A DNA stretch of 64,000 bases from Clostridia bacterium (GCA_017397885.1 JAFQHQ010000009.1:1-64000); one strand, 5' to 3'. Counted from the first letter of the stretch, positions 8,770 to 17,401 are shown. Numbers and translations: made by a program. The notes: generated by a model not told the origin, from the sequence alone.

Positions 8770-9468
8770 TTATTCCTCGGGGTCGGGCATTTTGGGAACT
8801 CTTACAGCGGGGAGGTCGGTTATTTTCATTTTGCCGTTTTCGTCCCTGGGATCTTCATCGGTTTTTATTTCAAATTCAGGCTTTACACCTTCGGGAGTGT
8901 CAAACTCAACCTGTTCTGCCTCAACAAGATCACGGTTTAAATCTTCAAAGTTATATTCAAGTTCAACATCGGGAAGATCTGCAATTGACGAAAGATCGAA
9001 ACAACGCAAAAACTCCTCGCCTGTTCCGAAAAGAATTGGTCTGCCGGGGGCATCAAGTCTGCCCACTTCTTCAACAAGGCCGGCTGATATGAGGTTGTTG
9101 AGTGGACCGTCGGAGTTTACACCGCGGATAAACTCAATTGAACTTCTTGTTATGGGCTGATTGTATGCCACAATGGAAAGCACCTCAAGACCTGCATTGG
9201 TGAGTGATGCCTTACGCTTTTTCTCGGTGAGAGTGCGAATGCATTCATAATATTCTTTTTTTGTACAAAGCTGATAGGCATCTTCAAGCTGAACGAGCCT
9301 TATGCCCGAGCACGGATCGTTTTCATATTTTTCTTTCATAGATTCGAGAATCGAAAAAACCTTTGATTCCGAAATCTCCAGAACCTCGGCAAGTCTTTTT
9401 ACCAAAACGGATTCGCCGCTTGCAAAAAGCATTGCCTCAAGGCGTGCTTCAATTTCTTTTTCTTTCAT
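8770..9468 (-). CDS. scpB: Segregation and condensation protein B
   Basis: ScpB is the winged-helix kleisin partner of the SMC-ScpAB condensin that compacts and segregates the chromosome. The 232 residues show the family blocks: LEAMLFASGE near residue 9, LTNAGLEVLSIVAYNQPITRSSIEFIRGVNSDG around 89-121, and GRLDAPGRPILFGTGEEFLRCF. An acidic tail of about 50 residues extends past the usual core. It starts 13 bases after scpA, as in most Firmicutes. Confidence 0.94.
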   Translation of the reverse strand: MKEKEIEARLEAMLFASGESVLVKRLAEVLEISESKVFSILESMKEKYENDPCSGIRLVQLEDAYQLCTKKEYYECIRTLTEKKRKASLTNAGLEVLSIVAYNQPITRSSIEFIRGVNSDGPLNNLISAGLVEEVGRLDAPGRPILFGTGEEFLRCFDLSSIADLPDVELEYNFEDLNRDLVEAEQVEFDTPEGVKPEFEIKTDEDPRDENGKMKITDLPAVRVPKMPDPEE

Positions 9469-9481
9469 TTGTTATCACCGT

Positions 9482-10243
9482 TTATTCAAAATTATATTCA
9501 ATTTCTTCGTCAGATTTTTCACCCAGTGACAGCATGATGTTGCCGTCGTCATCGTCGTATACATAGATGTGATTGAGCTTCATAAGCTCAAGTATTGCAA
9601 GAAAAATTGCCACAATCTCATTTTTGTGTTGAGCCTCGGCAAAGGCTTCGGAGAAGGAAAACTTCTTTTTGGAACGAAGTCTTTTTACAAGTCCTGTTGC
9701 CTTTTGCTTTACGGAAGCCGGCTCTCTGCCAACAATACCTTCAAAGTTATCCTTTGGAGGTGGCATACGGCGCTCGGTTTTTTCGAGAAGCATCAAAAAG
9801 GCGTTATAGAGCTTGTCTATGCTGCCATGCTCAATCTTTTTGGTGTTTGTATCTTCTGCCTTTGGAATCTTTTCGGCATCTTTAAAAAAGTAGTATGCAC
9901 CGTCAAACTGCATCACCTTGAATTTTTCGGAAATGAGCTTCATGCGGCGACGCTGTTTGAGAGCCTCTGTAAGGCTGTTTGCCAGAGCTTCGGGGTCTTC
10001 TTCCTCTTCGTGCTTGGGAAGGAGTGCCTTTGACTTGATGTACAAAAGATCGGTAGCAACCACAAGAAAATCGCTGGACACTTCAAGATCCATTTGCTCC
10101 ATGGCGTTGAGATATTCAATATATTGATCTGTAATTGCAATAAGCGAAATGTTGCATATGTCTAACTTATTGCGTTTGATAAGGTGTTCCAGAAGGTCGA
10201 GAGGACCTTCAAACTGTTCCACCTTAAAGGTTAGCTGTTCCAT
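9482..10243 (-). CDS. scpA: Segregation and condensation protein A
   Basis: This kleisin subunit of the SMC condensin has 253 residues. The N-terminal signature FEGPLDLLEHLIKRNKLDICNISL and DLLYIKSKALLP are clear. The C-terminal winged helix ends in an acidic segment (VYDDDDGNIMLSLGE). It is coupled with scpB downstream and lies 15 bases after the M50 protease gene. ScpA bridges the SMC heads and binds ScpB. Confidence 0.94.
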   Translation of the reverse strand: MEQLTFKVEQFEGPLDLLEHLIKRNKLDICNISLIAITDQYIEYLNAMEQMDLEVSSDFLVVATDLLYIKSKALLPKHEEEEDPEALANSLTEALKQRRRMKLISEKFKVMQFDGAYYFFKDAEKIPKAEDTNTKKIEHGSIDKLYNAFLMLLEKTERRMPPPKDNFEGIVGREPASVKQKATGLVKRLRSKKKFSFSEAFAEAQHKNEIVAIFLAILELMKLNHIYVYDDDDGNIMLSLGEKSDEEIEYNFE

Positions 10244-10258
10244 TTATATCACCAAAAC

Positions 10259-10930
10259 TTAAAATAGAAGTCTCACAATTGATTCTATAAACCAAAGGAC
10301 ATATCCGCGAAGCACTCCCAGTACGGGGGTGAGTGTACCAAGATATACAAACAGAATAAGTATCAGTCCAAAATATCTTTCGTAGTTGTATATTGTATAT
10401 TTAATTCTTGCCGGCAAAAATTCCATAACAATTTTTGAACCGTCAAGGGGCGGAATCGGAATAAGGTTGAACACCATAAAACCAACATTGAGAACCGCCG
10501 AATAGGTAAACACACCTATAAAAAATTCAACAATTTTCCAGCCTGTTTCCCCGAGTTCCCATCCGGGCGCAAAAAATGCCAGCAAATAGAAAAACAGTAC
10601 ACTGATAAAAGCAATTGCAAAATTTGCCAACGGACCCGCAAGACTTACCATAATAATACCAAATTTGCGCTTTTTAAAATTTGCCGAATTGATGGGGACG
10701 GGTTTTGCCCATCCAAAGCCGAAAAAGAGCATACACAATGTACCGACAAGGTCAAGATGGTGAAGGGGATTGGGCGAAAGTCTGCCCATATGTTTTGCAG
10801 TGCGGTCACCCATGAGATATGCCGCCCAGCCATGTGCCATTTCGTGAAGAACTATAGCCAGAATCATGCCCGGAAGACTGAGAATCAATGCTTCGAGCCA
10901 TCCTCTTATATCGCCAATATTTCGTAACAT
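10259..10930 (-). CDS. Site-2-type intramembrane metalloprotease (M50, YwhC-like)
   Basis: The 223-residue polytopic membrane protein has the zinc-binding HEMAH at residues 29-33 in the first membrane segment and NLIPIPPLDG near 162-171, the NxxPxPxLDG motif supplying the third metal ligand. This size and arrangement fit the short S2P/M50 group that lacks a PDZ domain. Substrates are unknown. SpoIVFB, which processes pro-SigK, is also M50, but this protein groups by motif spacing with the housekeeping YwhC-like type, so a SigK link would be speculation. It lies 14 bases after lysA. Confidence 0.9.
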   Translation of the reverse strand: MLRNIGDIRGWLEALILSLPGMILAIVLHEMAHGWAAYLMGDRTAKHMGRLSPNPLHHLDLVGTLCMLFFGFGWAKPVPINSANFKKRKFGIIMVSLAGPLANFAIAFISVLFFYLLAFFAPGWELGETGWKIVEFFIGVFTYSAVLNVGFMVFNLIPIPPLDGSKIVMEFLPARIKYTIYNYERYFGLILILFVYLGTLTPVLGVLRGYVLWFIESIVRLLF

Positions 10931-10944
10931 ATTAAAAGTCTCCT

Positions 10945-12246
10945 TTAAAGAATGTCATTTTTTATGATATCGTCATAGGTTTCTCTTTTGATTATTACCT
11001 TAGATTTGCCGTTTGATACCATAACCACCGGAGGACGGGGAATACGGTTGTAGTTGCTTGCCATGGAGTAGTTGTATGCCCCCGTTGACATTACAGCCAC
11101 AATGTCACCGCTTTGAGCCTTTGGCAGATGACAGTTTTCGATGATGATATCGCCCGATTCACAGCATTTTCCGCATACGGTGACGGTTTCTTCGGGGGTG
11201 TCGGTTGCACGGTTAGCAAGCACCGCATCATATTCGGAACCGTAGAGAATGTATCGGGGGTTATCGCCGAGACCGCCGTCTATGGAAACATATTTTCTAA
11301 CATGAGCAATGTCTTTGATTGTACCAACGGTGTAGAGAGTTGTACCGGCATCACCAACAATGGAGCGACCGGGTTCCATGTAGATAAAAGGAATGGGAAG
11401 CTCGTTTTCTTCGCAAATCCCTTTGATTATGTCGGATACGGCTTCGATATAGCCTTCATAGCTCACGGGAGTGTCGGATTCAACATATTTTATGCCAAAG
11501 CCACCGCCAAGATTGAGTTCGGGAAGTGTGAGACCGAGTTCTGCTTTAAGCTCTGCATAAAAATTCATCATAACCTCGGCACAGCACTTGAACGGTTCAA
11601 AGAGGAAAATCTGCGAACCTATGTGGCAGTGAAGACCCTTGATTTGAACAGTGTCAAAGGTCATTGCTTTTTTTATGAATTCATAAGCCTCGCCGTTTTC
11701 GATGGCAAAACCAAATTTGCAATCTATCTGACCGGTGGAAATGAATTGATGAGTGTGAGCATCAACACCGGGTTTTACTCTGATTAAAATTTCTGCTTTT
11801 TTGTCAAGCTCTTTGCAGATTGCGTCAATCTTTTCGAGCTCGCCCTCGCCGTCTACCACAAGTCTGCCGACGCCTGCGTTTAATGCCATGTGAATTTCGT
11901 CATAGCTTTTGTTGTTGCCGTGAAAAACAATTTTTGACGGGTCAAAGCCGGCTTTAAGTGCAGTGTAGAGCTCTCCGCCCGACACAACATCAACACCAAG
12001 ACCTTCCTCGGCGGCAATTTTATACATATACACAGCCGAAAAAGCCTTGCTGGCATAGAGTGCTCTTCCGTTGCCGGAATAGAATTTGTCTATTGAATTT
12101 TTATATTGACGCATATTATCTCTTATGCGGTCTTCGTCCATAACATAGAGGGGGGTTTTGTATTCTTTGGCAAGCTCGGTTGTGTCACAGCCGCCAATAA
12201 CAAGATGTCCCTCGGAATTAACTTTCATATAGTCATGCATATACAT
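10945..12246 (-). CDS. lysA: Diaminopimelate decarboxylase
   Basis: This PLP enzyme converts meso-diaminopimelate to L-lysine. The protein has 433 residues from MYMHDYMKVN, with the ALYASKAFS Lys-containing PLP motif, HCHIGSQ, the Gly-rich GGGFGIKY, EPGRSIV and CxxC-like CGKCCESGD near the C-terminus, as in fold-III decarboxylases. A GGAGG at 12255-12259, eight bases upstream, selects this ATG over a start 21 codons earlier. It heads the lysA-M50-scpA-scpB-DUF2953-gerW-lipoprotein-dacF-like run. Its consensus promoter is about 100 bases upstream, leaving no room for a lysine riboswitch. Confidence 0.94.
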   Translation of the reverse strand: MYMHDYMKVNSEGHLVIGGCDTTELAKEYKTPLYVMDEDRIRDNMRQYKNSIDKFYSGNGRALYASKAFSAVYMYKIAAEEGLGVDVVSGGELYTALKAGFDPSKIVFHGNNKSYDEIHMALNAGVGRLVVDGEGELEKIDAICKELDKKAEILIRVKPGVDAHTHQFISTGQIDCKFGFAIENGEAYEFIKKAMTFDTVQIKGLHCHIGSQIFLFEPFKCCAEVMMNFYAELKAELGLTLPELNLGGGFGIKYVESDTPVSYEGYIEAVSDIIKGICEENELPIPFIYMEPGRSIVGDAGTTLYTVGTIKDIAHVRKYVSIDGGLGDNPRYILYGSEYDAVLANRATDTPEETVTVCGKCCESGDIIIENCHLPKAQSGDIVAVMSTGAYNYSMASNYNRIPRPPVVMVSNGKSKVIIKRETYDDIIKNDIL

Positions 12247-12347
12247 TCTGATAACCTCCGGTGATGCAAAGTCACATATGGTAAAACATATACAAACAAT
12301 TTCAAGCAATTTATACTTCGACTATTTTACCATCATACAATTAATTT

Positions 12348-12376
12348 ATTATATCAAAAAAAATGTCCGGTGTCAA
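12348..12376 (-). promoter_or_regulatory. Consensus sigma-A promoter of the lysA operon
   Basis: TTGACA (12376-12371) and TATAAT (12353-12348) are both exact with a 17-base spacer. The untranslated leader to the lysA ATG is about 95 bases. Confidence 0.9.
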
Positions 12377-12397
12377 CCTCAAAAAAGCCTGTTTCCA

Positions 12398-12426
12398 TTG
12401 ACACAAAGACATATATAACGTATAAT
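12398..12426 (+). promoter_or_regulatory. Consensus sigma-A promoter of the zinc-ribbon gene
   Basis: TTGACA (12398-12403) and TATAAT (12421-12426) are exact and 17 bases apart, back to back with the lysA promoter. The two -35 boxes are 21 bases apart. A TGTCA-caaaa-TGACA dyad at 12434-12448 covers the predicted start point and could be an operator. Confidence 0.9.
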
Positions 12427-12473
12427 GCAGATATGTCACAAAATGACAAATAAAACACACGGAGAGATAATAA

Positions 12474-12683
12474 ATGTATTGTAAAAACTGTGGAACACAT
12501 ATCAATGATTCCGGTCTCTTTTGCAAAATGTGCGGAACAAAAATTTCACAGCCGGAAACGTCTGCATCTCAAGCAACATATTATAGCAAAAATGCATCCC
12601 CGGACACATGGCAGTGCTTTGGATGCGGAATGCACAACGAAGCATCAGCCAAGGTTTGTCGAGGATGCAACAGCCCAAAATAA
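12474..12683 (+). CDS. Small double zinc-ribbon protein
   Basis: The 69-residue protein consists of two tandem zinc-binding knuckle pairs: C3xxC6 with C17xxC20, and C48xxC51 with C61xxC64, joined by a Ser/Thr-rich linker. It has no membrane segment. Such zinc-ribbon/DZANK-like proteins are common in Clostridia and mostly uncharacterised; protein-protein or RNA contacts are possible. GGAGAG lies eight bases before the ATG, and the promoter is an exact consensus, so strong expression is expected. It converges with sigK, with a gap of only four bases. Confidence 0.82.
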   Translation: MYCKNCGTHINDSGLFCKMCGTKISQPETSASQATYYSKNASPDTWQCFGCGMHNEASAKVCRGCNSPK

Positions 12684-12687
12684 AGAT

Positions 12688-13395
12688 TTATTCGATTTCT
12701 TTGCTCATTTTTTTGCAAAGCTTTCCGATGGCCTTTTTTTCGATGCGTGAAACATATGAACGTGAAATCCCCATCATTTCGGATATTTCCATTTGCGTAA
12801 GAGCATCACATCCCGCAAGACCGTAGCGCATTTCCAAAATTTCCCGTTCTCTGTCGCAAAGCGCTTCGCGCATTTTTTCATAAAGTTCCTTTATGCGAAG
12901 CTTAAGACTGACTTCTTCAAAAACACTTTCCTCACCCTCAGCGGTAAGTTTATCCATGAGGGTGATTTCTTTTCCGTCTTTATCCTTGCCCACAGGGTCC
13001 TGAAGCAAAACTTCGCCCGCACTTTTTTTGCCCGAACGAATGGTCATGAGGATTTCATTTTCGATGCATCTGGCTGCATAGGTTGCAAGATTTGCCCCTT
13101 TGCCCGATTTGAACGATCCTATGGCTTTTATGAGACCAATTGTTCCTATGGAAATCACATCGTCACTGTCAAAACCTTTGAGTGTATATTTTTTTGCGAT
13201 ATGTGCAACAAGTCTGAGATTGTGTTCAATGAGCTTGTTTTTGGCATCTGTATCACCATTTTTAAATTTTTCTATGTAGTCCGCCTCTTCCTGCGGTGTA
13301 AGAGGTTGCAAAAAAGACGTTGAGCTTGTTACATAAGACACGGCAAAAAATCCGCTCCCCAAAAATGTCAGCAACCACGAAAAAAACGCAAACAA
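12688..13395 (-). CDS. sigK: RNA polymerase sporulation sigma factor SigK (pro-form)
   Basis: SigK directs late mother-cell transcription. The 235-residue protein has region 2 (IEHNLRLVAHIAKKY, DVISIGTIGLIKAI, ANLATYAARCIENEILM) and region 4 (DREREILEMRYGL, MEISEMMGISRSYVSRIEKKA), both very like SigK. The 20-30 residue hydrophobic leader ending before SYVTSSTSFLQPLTPQEE resembles the pro-sequence removed by SpoIVFB. The gene is continuous, with no skin-type insertion. The longest start is TTG at 13395 with GGGGGTG five bases upstream; both lie in the 3' arm and T-run of the upstream operon's terminator. A GTG at 13341 that would skip the pro-sequence is the alternative. Confidence 0.9.
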   Translation of the reverse strand: MFAFFSWLLTFLGSGFFAVSYVTSSTSFLQPLTPQEEADYIEKFKNGDTDAKNKLIEHNLRLVAHIAKKYTLKGFDSDDVISIGTIGLIKAIGSFKSGKGANLATYAARCIENEILMTIRSGKKSAGEVLLQDPVGKDKDGKEITLMDKLTAEGEESVFEEVSLKLRIKELYEKMREALCDREREILEMRYGLAGCDALTQMEISEMMGISRSYVSRIEKKAIGKLCKKMSKEIE

Positions 13396-13445
13396 AAAAG
13401 CACCCCCGAAAATAATAGATGTTTCTATTATATGAGGGTGCTTTT
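13394..13445 (-). terminator. Terminator of the MBOAT-DHHW operon, overlapping the sigK start
   Basis: The outer stem pairs 13445-13436 with 13405-13396 and an inner 8-bp stem pairs 13431-13424 with 13419-13412. The RNA then continues as CTTTTTTG. The last bases are also the sigK ribosome binding site (13407-13401) and TTG start (13395-13393). Confidence 0.75.
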
Positions 13446-13481
13446 ATTTTGTGCATGTACTTTAAAAATTTGTGAAGTGTC

Positions 13482-14651
13482 CTATTCCATTATGTTTGCA
13501 ATACTTTCGCTGATTGTGGGGAATGTTGTGGAAAGAGCATAGTTTATAAATATTATATCATCAATTTCATATTGATTATAAAGTTCGGTAACCGTGCCTC
13601 CAAAGCTTCGGGGATCCACAACCAATATTGTTTCATAATTGTTGGTAAGAAGAGGAATTACTGTGTTTGCATATGAGTCCTTGATGACAAGTGCAACTTC
13701 ACCGTTTTTGTTGTTTGTATTGATTTCGGCAAAGTCATGGTCACCTCCCATGAATATGCCATATGTCGGAGCGGTGTCGGGTGCAGGCGGAGTGTAGATG
13801 CTTGCCTGATAGTCTACCGGTTTTCCTTCCGCATCCTTGCCCTTGGCATAAACTATATAATTTTCACCGTTTTCAAAATATTCAATTTCATCTGCATATG
13901 CACTGTATTCCCGTACATTTGCCTGATTGTACAAATAGCCCAGGAATCCGCTGTATTTGCCCATGGTCATGTCTTTGAGTTCAACGTAATCTTCGCCTTT
14001 TGCTTCCATGATGCTGCGATAGCCGTAATAAGCTCCGCGCTGTGTCCAGTGGTGATCGGTTCTGAAATAGATGTATTCACCCCTGTTGGCTTTCAGTTTA
14101 TCGTACACGTTAACTGTTTTGAAATTGTTAAGTGACGAATATACTTCATCGATGGTTGCCCGTTCACTGTCGGCAAGCGCTCTGTACTTTGAGGTGTCAA
14201 ACTCAATCTGTGTGGGAGCAATCATTACATACAAATCGGACTTATCGGAAAATTTTTCGGAATAACCGTTCAGTGCGTCAATATACTGCTTCATGGCTTC
14301 GGGGTTTTCTTTGTAAACTTCCATTATTTTGCCGTCATTGAGAACAAGCTTTGTACCACTTGGAAGATCAACTATTATTCCCGTATCCTTGGGCTGAATA
14401 CCTCGCATTTTTTCTATTTTGTTTCCCAACTCAACAAACTTTGTTCTGAAAGCAACATTGTCTGTAAGATATGCTTCGAAATCGGTGGTAAATGTGCCGA
14501 AAAAGATGTTATTAGCCGAAACCTCAGGCATTTGAGCAAGAGGACGATTTTCCTGAACAGAAGCCTGTTCATCATGTGGCATCACTACAACAAGTGCAAA
14601 GAAGCCCACAAGTATTATGCAAAAAACTATTGAAACAATTTTTTCTTTCAT
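13482..14651 (-). CDS. DHHW family protein, AlgX/PatB-like acetylation partner
   Basis: The 389-residue protein has an N-terminal signal anchor (IVSIVFCIILVGFFALVVVM) and an extracytoplasmic SGNH-like domain. The DHHWTQRGAYYGYR motif and a Ser in VIKDSYANTVIP are the AlgX/AlgJ/DHHW catalytic signatures. Such proteins receive acyl groups from a membrane MBOAT protein and transfer them to exported polysaccharide. The MBOAT gene ends 14 bases upstream, so the pair is a unit. The polymer is unknown; secondary wall polymer or peptidoglycan are candidates. The start is ATG 14651 behind GAGAGAG; the longer frame begins at an unsupported TTG. Confidence 0.88.
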   Translation of the reverse strand: MKEKIVSIVFCIILVGFFALVVVMPHDEQASVQENRPLAQMPEVSANNIFFGTFTTDFEAYLTDNVAFRTKFVELGNKIEKMRGIQPKDTGIIVDLPSGTKLVLNDGKIMEVYKENPEAMKQYIDALNGYSEKFSDKSDLYVMIAPTQIEFDTSKYRALADSERATIDEVYSSLNNFKTVNVYDKLKANRGEYIYFRTDHHWTQRGAYYGYRSIMEAKGEDYVELKDMTMGKYSGFLGYLYNQANVREYSAYADEIEYFENGENYIVYAKGKDAEGKPVDYQASIYTPPAPDTAPTYGIFMGGDHDFAEINTNNKNGEVALVIKDSYANTVIPLLTNNYETILVVDPRSFGGTVTELYNQYEIDDIIFINYALSTTFPTISESIANIME

Positions 14652-14665
14652 GTCAATACTCTCTC

Positions 14666-16060
14666 TCAAAATCTAAAATAAAGGAACGGATTGTATGATT
14701 GTTTTACAAGTAAGGCAAAGCACATAAGCATTACTGCAATTACCGTAATTACAAGAAGTACGGTAAACAAATTCGGAGACTTGTCTCTTATTTTCTTTGC
14801 AATTATCTTTATGAGCGGTGTTGCACATATAACCATAATCAATATCAGCCATATATGTGACATTGCCTGAAATTTAAATACCACATCGCTTGCTCCGGGA
14901 TTTTTGCCGAATGCAGCCCTGAAAAATTCTTTGAGCTTTGACAAGTCTGTAAAATAGAAAAGAATCCAGCCGCCGAGAACAATAATATTACTGTATATAA
15001 GACGAATCCAGCCCGGAATTTTTTCTATGAATTTGAAAATAACCTTTTTCTCAAAAATGAGCCATATTCCGTAATACACACCCCAGAATATGAAGTTCCA
15101 GCTTGCACCGTGCCAAAAGCCTGTTAAAAACCACACTACGGCAATGTTAAAAAGCTGATGTTTGCGGTTTCCGCCCAGCGGAATGTATACATAGTCTCTG
15201 AAAAAGGTTCCCAAAGACATGTGCCATCTGCGCCAAAACTCTGTAATGCTTTTTGATGTATAGGGATAGTCGAAATTCTCTTTGAATTTGAATCCGAAAA
15301 ATCTGCCCATACCGATTGCCATGTCGGAATATGCAGAAAAATCAAAGTAAATCTGAAAAGCATACATAACCATACCAAACCAGGCACCGGCAGTTGAAAG
15401 CGTACCCATGTCTTCGCCAATGAGTGCGGCTACAATGCTTCCGGCACAGTTTGCCAACACGGTCTTTTTGAACATACCCTGAACAAAACGCATAACACCG
15501 TATTGAAAATCTTCTGCAGTGCACTTTCTCTCATTAATTTGCTTTTCAATGTCTACATACCTTACTATGGGACCTGCTACAAGCTGAGGGAACATTGACA
15601 CATAGAGCAAAAATTTGTAAAAGGATTTTTGCAAGCCCGCTTCTTTTCGATATACGTCTATAACATATGACAAAATCTGAAAAGTATAGAATGATATTCC
15701 CAGCGGCAATGCAAATCCTTCAAATTTTATTGCTGTGCCGAAAAGGCTGTTGAAATTGGATACAAAAAATCCTGCATACTTGTATAAACCCAAAAATCCT
15801 ATGTCAACAACTAACGCAGCAATAAGTGATGCTTTGCATTTCCATGTACCGCGCCATTTTGAAATGCCGAACGCAGACAGATAACCAACAAACGCACTCG
15901 AAAGCATCACGAGAATAAGCATAGGTTCTCCCCACGCATAAAAAATCAGCGAAGCAATGAGAAGAATAATGTTTCTGTAGGTATTGTTTTTAGATATGTA
16001 ATAAAGACCCAAAGTTATGGGAAGGAACATTCCGAGGAATATTAAGCTTGAGAAAACCAA
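14666..16060 (-). CDS. MBOAT family O-acyltransferase (AlgI/DltB/PatA-like)
   Basis: This 464-residue polytopic protein moves acyl groups across the membrane. The core signature FWRRWHMSLGTFFRDYVYIPLGG and the active-site His in FLTGFWHGASWNF are intact, and about ten hydrophobic segments are visible. The motif order matches the AlgI/PatA group, and the downstream DHHW gene completes a two-component polysaccharide O-acetylation system. The start is TTG behind AAGGAGG. Transcription starts from the consensus promoter at 16103-16131. Confidence 0.92.
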   Translation of the reverse strand: MVFSSLIFLGMFLPITLGLYYISKNNTYRNIILLIASLIFYAWGEPMLILVMLSSAFVGYLSAFGISKWRGTWKCKASLIAALVVDIGFLGLYKYAGFFVSNFNSLFGTAIKFEGFALPLGISFYTFQILSYVIDVYRKEAGLQKSFYKFLLYVSMFPQLVAGPIVRYVDIEKQINERKCTAEDFQYGVMRFVQGMFKKTVLANCAGSIVAALIGEDMGTLSTAGAWFGMVMYAFQIYFDFSAYSDMAIGMGRFFGFKFKENFDYPYTSKSITEFWRRWHMSLGTFFRDYVYIPLGGNRKHQLFNIAVVWFLTGFWHGASWNFIFWGVYYGIWLIFEKKVIFKFIEKIPGWIRLIYSNIIVLGGWILFYFTDLSKLKEFFRAAFGKNPGASDVVFKFQAMSHIWLILIMVICATPLIKIIAKKIRDKSPNLFTVLLVITVIAVMLMCFALLVKQSYNPFLYFRF

Positions 16061-16089
16061 AATTTCTCCTCCTTTTTCATGATAGATAA

Positions 16090-16104
16090 ATCAGCCTTGC
16101 TGAT
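16090..16104 (-). repeat. Short dyad at the MBOAT transcription start
   Basis: ATCAGC (16090-16095) and GCTGAT (16099-16104) form a 6-bp inverted repeat. It overlaps the downstream end of the MBOAT -10 region and could be a repressor site or a 5' RNA hairpin. Confidence 0.35.
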
Positions 16105-16131
16105 TATATAACGGCAAAGGAACTTTGTCAA
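16103..16131 (-). promoter_or_regulatory. Consensus sigma-A promoter of the MBOAT-DHHW operon
   Basis: TTGACA (16131-16126) and TATAAT (16108-16103) are exact with a 17-base spacer. It lies between the L,D-transpeptidase and MBOAT genes. Confidence 0.9.
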
Positions 16132-16171
16132 GTTAAGGTTGTGTCCAATTATTTTAACCTGTTATTCAACA

Positions 16172-17239
16172 TCAATACAAAACAACTGTTGTTCCGACAG
16201 GAACTGTATTTGCCATCCAGTTAACATCATCAAGGAGCATTCTCACACATCCTGCCGATGCCGGAGCACCGATTGTTTTGTCTTTAACATAACCGGAAGG
16301 ACTTACAGGCTGATTGTGCAGAGCATAACCATTATAAAGATACATTACCGTTTTGCACGAATAGCTTGGAGTTATCCAGCTTGTTCTCACGGTATATTCA
16401 CACACGATTGTGGGGGTTGGTGTGGTATTTTTGCCTGTTGCAACATAAAAGTTTCTCAAAACTTTCCAGTTGCCGTAGGAGCCTTCAAAAACTGTAAGCA
16501 TTTGTCTCTGTTTGTTTACCCATATGAGATAATTTGTTTTACTTCCGTAGCCGTTTATGTTTACAAAAGCTTCTCTTTCGGCATTAACGAGGTTGTCGGG
16601 TATGGTGTAATTTGTTGTTGAAATGTTAATTGCACTCATAGGAACCCAGCAAACCTGACCCGAAGAAAGTTTTATACGTGCCACACGCATGGAACTGCTG
16701 CTGTCGGGGTTCATGTATTCAACAGTTGTTCCGGCAGGAATGGAAGTAACATAACCGCTGAGGCTTGCATAGAGATATCCGCTTGTGTTGTATCGCACTG
16801 TGGCAGGAATGCAAAGAGGAGCAATTTTCTTTTTTGCACCTTCAATGGCGGACGAAAGATAGACCTGCTCCATGACGGCATTGTCGCCAACACCTGTTAT
16901 AACATACATAAAGTCATAGTTATGAGCATCGGCGTAGTTATAACCCTCGGGCACACACACTTCAATACGGTCACCGTTTTTTACAACGAGTTCTCTGTAG
17001 GTTTCACCAACACATATGCCATGCAGGTATCCTATGCCCGAAACAGTGTAACTGAGGCCTTCGGGAGCATGAAATTCTATACCGAACCAATATTCATTTC
17101 CCCATGAATAGGTTGGCGGCATTGAATAAAAAGACATTGTCAGTCCTGAATTGATGATATATTCATTTGCCGACACAACGCCAAACGTGCAAAATACCAG
17201 TATCAAGCATAAAAGAACAGATATAATTTTTTTAATCAT
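16172..17239 (-). CDS. Secreted L,D-transpeptidase (YkuD family)
   Basis: The 355-residue exported protein has a signal peptide ending near VVSANE. An N-terminal beta-rich domain follows, then a middle SH3-like segment (SGYLYASLSGYVTSIPAGTTVEY...QVCWVPMSAI), and a C-terminal YkuD domain with ALHNQP and the catalytic SAGCVRM (Cys331). YkuD enzymes make 3-3 peptidoglycan crosslinks or attach ligands to stem peptides. The upstream ATG at 17251 lies in the ribosome binding site region; AAGGATGG supports the ATG at 17239. It stands as a single-gene unit. Confidence 0.9.
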   Translation of the reverse strand: MIKKIISVLLCLILVFCTFGVVSANEYIINSGLTMSFYSMPPTYSWGNEYWFGIEFHAPEGLSYTVSGIGYLHGICVGETYRELVVKNGDRIEVCVPEGYNYADAHNYDFMYVITGVGDNAVMEQVYLSSAIEGAKKKIAPLCIPATVRYNTSGYLYASLSGYVTSIPAGTTVEYMNPDSSSSMRVARIKLSSGQVCWVPMSAINISTTNYTIPDNLVNAEREAFVNINGYGSKTNYLIWVNKQRQMLTVFEGSYGNWKVLRNFYVATGKNTTPTPTIVCEYTVRTSWITPSYSCKTVMYLYNGYALHNQPVSPSGYVKDKTIGAPASAGCVRMLLDDVNWMANTVPVGTTVVLY

Positions 17240-17277
17240 AACAAATACCATCCTTAAAAATACCTATATTATTGATT

Positions 17278-17306
17278 ATTGTATCATAACCGACAGAATA
17301 ATGCAA
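17278..17306 (-). promoter_or_regulatory. Probable promoter of the L,D-transpeptidase gene
   Basis: TTGCAT (17306-17301) and TACAAT (17283-17278) are spaced by 17 bases on the minus strand, about 40 bases before the start codon. Confidence 0.6.
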
Positions 17307-17372
17307 CACAAAAACCCAAATTCCCTCAACAATATCCATAAAAAAACACAAACATATTTAATATACTTTTCA

Positions 17373-17401
17373 TTGACAAAATATTTATAATGTCATATAA
17401 T
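17373..17401 (+). promoter_or_regulatory. Consensus sigma-A promoter of the stalk-DHHW gene
   Basis: TTGACA (17373-17378) and TATAAT (17396-17401) are exact with a 17-base spacer, about 50 bases before the ATG at 17452. It is divergent from the L,D-transpeptidase promoter. Confidence 0.9.

Noticed and set aside
10259-10930. M50 protease as SpoIVFB, the pro-SigK processing enzyme
   Set aside because: It lacks the CBS-type C-terminal domain and sits in a housekeeping run with lysA and scpA; no SpoIVFA neighbour.
11113-11787. Long plus-strand open frame antisense to lysA
   Set aside because: It is the mirror of a clear lysA gene; no ribosome site or family signature.
12247-12347. Lysine riboswitch in the lysA leader
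   Set aside because: The leader from the mapped promoter to the start is about 95 bases, far too short for the roughly 170-base L-box.
12688-13395. skin-type interruption of sigK
   Set aside because: The reading frame is continuous through regions 2 and 4.
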